From Wyeomyia smithii (taxonomy: Eukaryota; Arthropoda; Insecta; Diptera; Culicidae): a stretch of 64,000 nt of DNA. The stretch is taken from positions 43,879,639 to 43,943,638 of the forward strand of contig NC_073694.1 of NCBI RefSeq assembly GCF_029784165.1. The letters run 5' to 3'. The position numbers were made by a program, and so were the translations under genes. Positions 57,686-64,000 of this stretch are shown here, in pieces; within the stretch, counting starts at the first letter, position 1, and every line of letters starts with the position of its first letter. The notes beneath the pieces were generated by a model. That model was not told the DNA's origin and did not search any database. It saw nothing but the letters and a program-made list of their open reading frames with translations.

Positions 57686-60385
57686 GCCTTTCTCCTAGAA
57701 AGGTATAGCAATCACTGGAAAAACCGAAGGTATAAAAGTGGTCCCAATGGCCGAATGTCATATACCACTCGACTTCTTTCGACGAACTGAGCATTTTCTG
57801 TATGTATGTATGTATATGTGTATGTGTGTGTGTGTGTATGTGCAACTTTTTTTTCTTACTCACTTTTCTCAGAGATGGCTGGACCGATTTTCATAAAATT
57901 AATTGCAAATGAAAGGTCTAGTTGCGCCATAGGTTGCTATTGAATTTCATTGTAATCGGATTTTTAGTTTAGAGGTTATGTATCAAAATGTAAAAATCAC
58001 GAAACAACAATATCTCAGAAACCACACAACCGATTTCAATAAAACTGGTTTCAAATGATTGGGCTTTTGAATTTCGTTATGATTAAACATATGGTTCAAA
58101 AGTTATGTAAAGAAAAGTTATCCTGAGGTTGTTTAAACTCACTCATTTTTCTTAGTGATGGCTGAGCCGATTTTCACAAAATTAGTGTTAAATGAAAGGT
58201 CTAGTTGCCCCATAGGTTGCTATTGAATTTTATTGCAATCGGATTGTAACTGTGTCCGTTGTTCATAAAAATGTGAAATCACATAATGAAAGTAAACATA
58301 TTGACTTTCTCCTAACGATCACTGGCTAATTAAAAGGTAGAAAAATGATTGGAATGGCCTAATGTCATATACTACTCAACTCAGTTCGACGAATCGAGCA
58401 TTTTCTGCTTATATGGCATGTATAGGTGTATATGTTTGTGTGTGGGTCTGTACGTGTCTATGTGCACCTTTCTTTCGCACTCACTTTTCTCAGAGATGGT
58501 CTAACCGATTCTTTCTATCTTGGTGTCAAATAAAGGGTCTATTTGCCGCTTAGGTTGCTATTAAATTTCATTGTTATAAAACTTTTAGTTTTGGCGCTGC
58601 GTCAGAATGTGAAAAACGCTCTTATATCTCAGATGCTATGAACATAGTTGAATTCAAATAAATGGGCTTTCAAACCCTTTAACAATGCATTTCATAATGT
58701 TTAAACATGTGGTTTGAAAATTATAAGTTTAGTAAAGCGGGCAATGTATGCAGTTTGCGAGGATGCGAAAATGAACGGGAATAGAAGGTGTGACTTTTAG
58801 GCTTAGAAAAAATTTTCCCTCGTCGAAAGTTATAGAAAGAAACGAAACCCGCATACTGTTTAAAACTATAGCTACGATCAAAATATGTGGCCTCAACATC
58901 ATTTAAATTTAATATTGTACTATTTCAATGTTTGCTTCCTTGCTCGGGAATGAAGTTGAAATTAAAAGTCATTTCTATCATTTCACTTTTTGCCTTTCTC
59001 TTAGAAAGGTATAGCAATCACTGCAAAAACTAAAGATATAAAAGTGCTCAAAAGGGCCGAATGTCGTATACCACTCGACTCAGTTCGACGAGCTGAGTAT
59101 TTTCTGCATGTGTGTGTGTAACGCTCTCCCAATTTCACTCGATTTTCTCAGAGATGGCTGGACCGATTTCAATGAAATCAATTGCAAATGAAAGGTCTAG
59201 TTTCCCTATAAGACCCTATTGAATTTTATTGTAATCTGATTTCTAGTTTAGAGGTTATATATCAGAATGTAAAAATCACGAAACATCAATTTCTCAGAAA
59301 CTACACAACAGATTTGAACAAAATTGGTTTAAAATGAACGGGCTACCAGAAAGCTCTCAACATTTGAATTTTATGAAGATTGAACATATGGTTCAGAAGT
59401 TACAGAAAAAAACGTGTTCTGGAGACTGTTTAATCTCACTCATGTTTCTCAGAGATGGCTGGACCGATTTTCATAAAATCAGTGTCATATGGAAAGTCTT
59501 GTTGCCCCATAAGACCCTAACGATTTTTTTTGCGAACGGATTATTACTTTTCCTGCTATGTTTAAAAATGTGAAAACCAGCTATTAAAAGAAACATATTC
59601 TGATGACTACTTGGCTCACTTTTCTCAGAGATGGTTGACCCGATTTCCACAGAATTAGTATCAAATGAAGAGTCTAGCTGCTTCATAACCCCCTATTGAA
59701 GTTTGCTGTAATCGGAATGTAACTTCGTCTGTAATGTATCGAAATGTAAAAATAACTAAACTTCATTATCTTAAAAACTACACAACAGATTTGAACAATA
59801 TTGATATTTAATGAACGGGATAGTTAAGGGTTAACTGATGAATTATGATTGAACACGTGGTTTCAAAGTTTGGCTCCCCCATACGTTCCCTTTTCATTTG
59901 ATTGTAATCAAACTTAAGCAACCGTTATGTTTTAACTTGTAAAACAACGAAAGTCTATTATCTCAAGTATTACACGACTTATTTGAACATAACTAGTGTC
60001 ATACAAACGAGTCATCTCTCAAACTTAGAAATAACAAACTTCATAAAAATTTGATATACTGTTCAAAAGTTTTGTAAAGAAAAGAAATTCAAAGACTATT
60101 CAACACTATAGCTGCTTTGATCAATATATATGGCCTCAACATGATTTAAATGTGGTATCGTACTATTTGAACGTTCCCGGTTTCGGCCGTGATTAAATTG
60201 TTCGAAATTAAGAGTCATTTCTTATATTTCGCTATTTCTGAAGCACTAACATTACGTCAAAATTCATATTTTATACTTTAATTATAACATCAATATTTTA
60301 GAACCCAAAGAGTGAATATACCTTTTTGGATTTAAGCATTCATGTAAATCTATTTTTACAAATAATAAGTTTGAATGAGAAAGGC
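57686..60385. mobile_element. TIR element with a tandemly doubled ~1.3-kb module
   Basis: GCCTTTCTC opens the element at 57,686-57,694 and GAGAAAGGC closes it at 60,377-60,385. A second module starts at 58,992 with the same text (GCCTTTCTCTTAGAAAGG, GTATAGCAATCACTG), a period of about 1,306 bp. Each module contains CTCAGAGATGGCTGGACCGA plus CATAAAAT text reiterated two or three times and ends with GGCCTCAACAT and AAAAGTCATTTC-like text. A TG/TATG microsatellite sits near 57,798-57,842. No long ORF. I know this text as a common mosquito repeat but cannot name its superfamily. Confidence 0.65.
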
Positions 60386-60837
60386 TGAGTCTGACCGCTA
60401 GGTGGATTAATTTAGGTTTTTTTTTTAGAGTTGATTCGATTTTATCATCACCGTTTATCAAAAAAAGAAGACGTGAAACAAGTATGCGGTATAATTTGCG
60501 TGAGTTCAGGTTTTGTTAGTGCTCTGATGCGTTTTGGGTAGCAATGTTTTGCGCCTGATGTTAAATGGTAGATATACCCATTGTGTGTTAAAACTCGAAA
60601 TTTATTTCCAAGCTCCGAACTCTATTCTCACTAGTAAGATCTCCAATTCGGAACAGTTTAATGCGGTTATCCCGAAAATCTGGGATGAAATATTTATGCA
60701 ATTCGTGCGTTTGAAGTTGTTGAAGTTAACTAAGAGAGAGAGAGAGGTCATTCCAGAAACTCTGCTTTGAATAGTGCTTTCCATAAAAAAAAATGCTTTC
60801 CATTCTGAAATCAAAAGTGTGATATTTATATATCATT
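60386..60837. other. No recognisable gene
   Basis: Unique-looking DNA lies between the TIR element and the LINE. The open frame at 60,534-60,770 shows no motif and would begin at a non-AUG codon. Confidence 0.4.
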
Positions 60838-60845
60838 ATGGAATT

Positions 60846-63830
60846 TTCAAGTTGTATCCGAATTTATTGAACAAGATGTAACATACACCACTTGAATGTG
60901 CGGGGACTGCGAACAAAAATCGACGATTTTTTTCTGCACACTGAAGACAGCATGTACGACGTCATTATGCTCACTGAAACTGGCCTAGACGACCGCATCC
61001 ATTCACTCCAGCTTTTCGGAAACTCATATAGTGTTTTTCGGTGCGACAGGAACGCGATAAATAGCACGAAACGTTCCTTTGGAGGTGTTTTGATTGCTGT
61101 GAATAAACAACACCCGTGTACTCTCTTTGAGCCCGCACACGGACGGCATTTAGAACAGGTATGCGTTCGAGCGAGTATTCGTAATAAGAAAATTTTACTT
61201 TGCACTGTGTATATTCCACCGGACAAAAGTAACGATGCGTCAGTCGTAGATGCACACATTGCTTCTGTTCGTGAATTTCGTGACAATAGTCCTCCCGATA
61301 GCATAATAATTGTTTGCGGCGACTACAATCAGCCTCGAATTGCCTGGAACTTATGCAACGGTGTGATACAGCATACTAGTTCGGCACAGCTTTCTGCAAC
61401 AAATGCAACTTTGATTGACGGCATGGATTTCATTAATTTATGTCAGGTAAATTTACAACGTAATCATCTTGGCAGACTGTTGGATCTGGTTTTCTGTGCT
61501 AGTGACAGTAACGTGTTAGTAGACAAATGCGAAATGCCGCTGATTGAACCTGATGTGCATCATCCCCCACTATTAATTTCGCTTCCCATTACTAACTGTT
61601 CAGCTGCTTCACAAATGTTCGTCCCGCCTATTACGCGTGATTTGAGCTACCGTAAAATCGACTTCGTTGCCTTTTCTGCGTATCTCTCGAGCATTGATTG
61701 GGCTAGGATGTTCGAGACAGAATCGGTTGATAATATGGCTGAGCATTTTTGCGATGTTATCCGCCAATGGTTAAGTGAAAATTTGCCTTACGTGAAGCCC
61801 CCCCCTGCACCAGCATGGGGCAACAGCTTGCTGCGGCGCTTGAAACGGATTCGCAATGCATACCATCGTAAACATCGCAGATGGCGGACCGTTCAGAGTA
61901 AATACGATTTTAAGCGTGCCAGTGAAAATTACCGGCGACTAAACGCTAGTCTTTATAAATTACATGTTCTGCGCACCCAGGCTAATTTGCGAAGAAACCC
62001 GAAAAAGTTCTGGAGCTTCGTAAACTCGAAGAGGAAAAGCTCTGCAATACCGACGGAAGTGTTTCTTGATGAATCTAAATCGTCTACCGAAGCTGATGCA
62101 TGTGAGATGTTCGCCACGTTCTTCTCGTCGGTTTTTGCTTCCGATCCTGTTCCTACACGATCCGTCGAAAGTGCTATACAGAACGTTCCGAATAATTGTG
62201 TTGACTTAGATGTCTTTGAAATCACTCCAGAAATGGTCATCACGGCTGCTAAGAAATTGAAAACGTCATATTCCGCTGGGCCGGATGGGATTCCAGCTGT
62301 AATATTTCGCCGATGCGCCGAATTGCTTGCTGTGCCACTATGCCGCATCTTCAATGAATCCTTCGCATCAGGAAAATTCCCGGATGTCTGGAAAAACTCC
62401 ATAATGTTTCCTGTTTTCAAAAATGGTGATCGTAGCAACGTAAAAAATTACCGCGGCATCACCAATTTATCCGCGGGCTCGAAGCTTTTTGAAATTATCG
62501 TAAGTGCAGCTATACAACGTAGCACTAGACACTATATTTCATCTGACCAACATGGTTTTACGACTGGCCGCTCCGTCACTACGAATCTCCTAGACTTTAC
62601 CTCTAGTTGTATTAACGAAATGGAACGCAAAGCGCAGGTGGATGTGATATACACTGATCTGAAGGCTGCTTTCGACCGCATAAATCACCGGATACTTCTA
62701 GACAAGATTTTACGAATGGGTGCTTCGCAACAATTCGTAAAATGGCTATGCTCATATTTGTGTGGTAGACTAGTGCGAGTGAAATTAGGATCACAATTAT
62801 CGCCTCCATTCACCAATAAATCTGGGGTGCCACAAGGCAGTAATTTGGGACCACTACTGTTTATACTATATTTCAACGACGCTGCTGCTGTATTAGGAAT
62901 TGGATGTAGGCTTTTTTATGCTGACGACCTTAAAATATTTCTGACGATTCGTTGTATCGAGGATTGTCATCGTCTTCAGGAAATGATAAATTCGTTTGTG
63001 TATTGGTGTAAATTGAATTGTCTGACAATCAGCATTGCTAAATGCAACGTAATAACCTATCATCGTATAAAATCGCCCATTAAATTCAATTACCAAATAG
63101 ATGGCCAGGCTCTGAATAGAGTTGAGTACGTGAATGATCTTGGCGTGACCCTCGATTCAAAACTGTCTTTTGATCGTCATCGTACTATGATTATTTCAAA
63201 AGCCAATCGCCAGTTAGGCTTCATATCGAAAATTGGACGTGATTTCAAAGACCCATACTGCTTCAAATCTCTCTATTGTGCACTTGTCCGTCCTATCCTC
63301 GAGTCCGCCAACCTTGTTTGGATGCCACACCAGCTTTATTGGAGTATACGATTAGAACGTGTGCAGCGTAGGTTCATACGTATAGCTCTTCGAGACTTAC
63401 CTTGGCGACAACCTGACAATCTTCCAGCGTATGCAGACCGTTGTCGTTTACTCAATCTGGATACCTTGGAACGCCGCCGCAAGGTACAACAGGTATTATT
63501 TGTGGCAAAGTTGTTGAATAATGAGGTAGACTCTCCAAAACTCTTGTCGTTGATAAATTTTCGTGCGCCGCAAAGAGCCCTTCGACCATCCTCACTATTA
63601 ATCAATCACTCTCATCGTACGAACTTTGGTCACAATGAACCCGTTGCCTCGTGTATTAATATGTTTAGTCGTATAGAAGAACATTTTGAATTTGGTGAGC
63701 CTTCGCAAAAATTGAAGAAAAAGCTAGTAAGGATAAGTTTTTAATATTATATACATATATACCTAAGTTCATTAAGACTTCGAGTCAGATGAAAATTATA
63801 CCAAAATAAACAAAATAAACAAATAAACAA
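60846..63830 (+). mobile_element. CR1/Jockey-group LINE, 5'-truncated but with intact ORF2
   Basis: ATGGAATT flanks both ends (60,838-60,845 and 63,831-63,838), an 8-bp target duplication. The copy starts about 25 bp upstream of the open ORF2 frame, so the promoter and ORF1 are missing. The 3' UTR is under 90 bp and closes with AAATAAAC-type repeats, the simple tail typical of this LINE group. The insertion looks recent because the ORF is undamaged. Confidence 0.8.
60871..63744 (+). CDS. LINE ORF2: AP endonuclease plus reverse transcriptase
   Basis: The protein nicks target DNA and reverse-transcribes LINE RNA at the nick. The frame is open from 60,871 (TGA just before) to TAA at 63,742-63,744 with no stop or frameshift. 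The first ATG is near 60,952; the conserved start HHLNVRGLRTKIDDF lies before it, so the natural start codon is lost or non-AUG. Counting from TTG at 60,892: endonuclease about 1-235 with TETGLDD (E29), CGDYNQP (D144) and DVHHPP (D221, H223/H224). RT is about 440-715 with SAGPDGIPAVIF, NYRGITNLSAGSKLFE, YTDLKAAFDRINH (D589), GVPQGSNLGPLLF and FYADDLKIF (D678, D679). The C-terminus has YVNDLGVTLDSKLSFDRH and LERRRKVQ. All catalytic residues seen are present. Clade is CR1/Jockey-like, not resolved further. Confidence 0.93.
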   Translation, partial: TRCNIHHLNVRGLRTKIDDFFLHTEDSMYDVIMLTETGLDDRIHSLQLFGNSYSVFRCDRNAINSTKRSFGGVLIAVNKQHPCTLFEPAHGRHLEQVCVRASIRNKKILLCTVYIPPDKSNDASVVDAHIASVREFRDNSPPDSIIIVCGDYNQPRIAWNLCNGVIQHTSSAQLSATNATLIDGMDFINLCQVNLQRNHLGRLLDLVFCASDSNVLVDKCEMPLIEPDVHHPPLLISLPITNCSAASQMFVPPITRDLSYRKIDFVAFSAYLSSIDWARMFETESVDNMAEHFCDVIRQWLSENLPYVKPPPAPAWGNSLLRRLKRIRNAYHRKHRRWRTVQSKYDFKRASENYRRLNASLYKLHVLRTQANLRRNPKKFWSFVNSKRKSSAIPTEVFLDESKSSTEADACEMFATFFSSVFASDPVPTRSVESAIQNVPNNCVDLDVFEITPEMVITAAKKLKTSYSAGPDGIPAVIFRRCAELLAVPLCRIFNESFASGKFPDVWKNSIMFPVFKNGDRSNVKNYRGITNLSAGSKLFEIIVSAAIQRSTRHYISSDQHGFTTGRSVTTNLLDFTSSCINEMERKAQVDVIYTDLKAAFDRINHRILLDKILRMGASQQFVKWLCSYLCGRLVRVKLGSQLSPPFTNKSGVPQGSNLGPLLFILYFNDAAAVLGIGCRLFYADDLKIFLTIRCIEDCHRLQEMINSFVYWCKLNCLTISIAKCNVITYHRIKSPIKFNYQIDGQALNRVEYVNDLGVTLDSKLSFDRHRTMIISKANRQLGFISKIGRDFKDPYCFKSLYCALVRPILESANLVWMPHQLYWSIRLERVQRRFIRIALRDLPWRQPDNLPAYADRCRLLNLDTLERRRKVQQVLFVAKLLNNEVDSPKLLSLINFRAPQRALRPSSLLINHSHRTNFGHNEPVASCINMFSRIEEHFEFGEPSQKLKKKLVRISF

Positions 63831-64000
63831 ATGGAATTCAAATTGATAATTTCATAGTGTTCTTGAAATTTTGTTTTCGTGTTAAACACTTTTTACCGGG
63901 AACTATTATGAGCAAACCTCGAGCATTTTAAAGAGATTAAGCCAAATTTACTGCGATTTTTTTACAAGGTTGTTTCCCATTTTTCTTATTTCTCTGTTTT

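Noticed and set aside
60534..60770. 78-residue frame just upstream of the intact LINE, considered as ORF1
   Set aside because: It lies outside the target duplication at 60,838, has no zinc knuckle or other ORF1 motif, and starts at a non-AUG codon.

Overview
The window looks like a mosquito genome, most likely a culicine such as Aedes. I infer this from AT-rich DNA crowded with transposon families I associate with Aedes: CR1/Jockey-like and RTE (JAM-like) LINEs, Penelope-like elements, tRNA-derived SINEs, and many short elements whose TIRs I know from mosquito repeats. No long host protein gene is visible. I read the window as a transposon-dense intergenic or intronic stretch. Only one large coding region is intact: an endonuclease/reverse transcriptase ORF of a LINE at 60,871-63,744.

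Layout. 1-5.9 kb: a core promoter at the extreme left, a hAT-type MITE with a perfect 8-bp target duplication, then unrecognised DNA. 5.9-14.0 kb: copies of a non-autonomous repeat here called family R (one end reads GACGTGGGACTA), carrying nested guests: a TA-flanked DNA element, a SINE, a GGGGCC MITE and a foldback element. 14.3-23.2 kb: one CR1-like LINE on the minus strand, cut in two by a 5.9-kb insert. The insert holds a young non-autonomous LTR retrotransposon (904-bp LTRs, 4-bp target duplication) and a dimeric ~175-bp satellite. 23.2-31.2 kb: mostly unrecognised DNA, a 0.67-kb TIR element, and a possible tiny two-exon host gene at 30,363-30,593. 31.3-34.7 kb: a Penelope-like element with a GIY-YIG domain, interrupted by a Harbinger-type MITE and by a P-like element that keeps a broken THAP finger. 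34.9-37.3 kb: a family R fragment and a hAT transposase pseudogene. 38.2-40.6 kb: an inverted family R copy hosting a second SINE and a Penelope 3' end with a hammerhead-like motif. 40.8-43.7 kb: RTE and Copia pseudogenes. 46.5-47.4 kb: a 9-bp minisatellite. 47.4-51.4 kb: a Gypsy integrase relic, a large foldback element and a minus-strand RTE pseudogene. 51.5-56.1 kb: a degenerate LINE, related to the intact one, with nested guests (TTAA-type element, piggyBac-like MITE, SINE, retroposon tail, TA-flanked element). 56.2-60.4 kb: two further inverted-repeat elements. 60.8-63.8 kb: the LINE with the intact ORF.

How the parts relate. The genes do not form a pathway. Insertion order can be read from nesting and target duplications, and several host reading frames rejoin when a guest is removed. 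All family names come from motif recognition and memory, with no database search. Boundaries without a visible target duplication are approximate.
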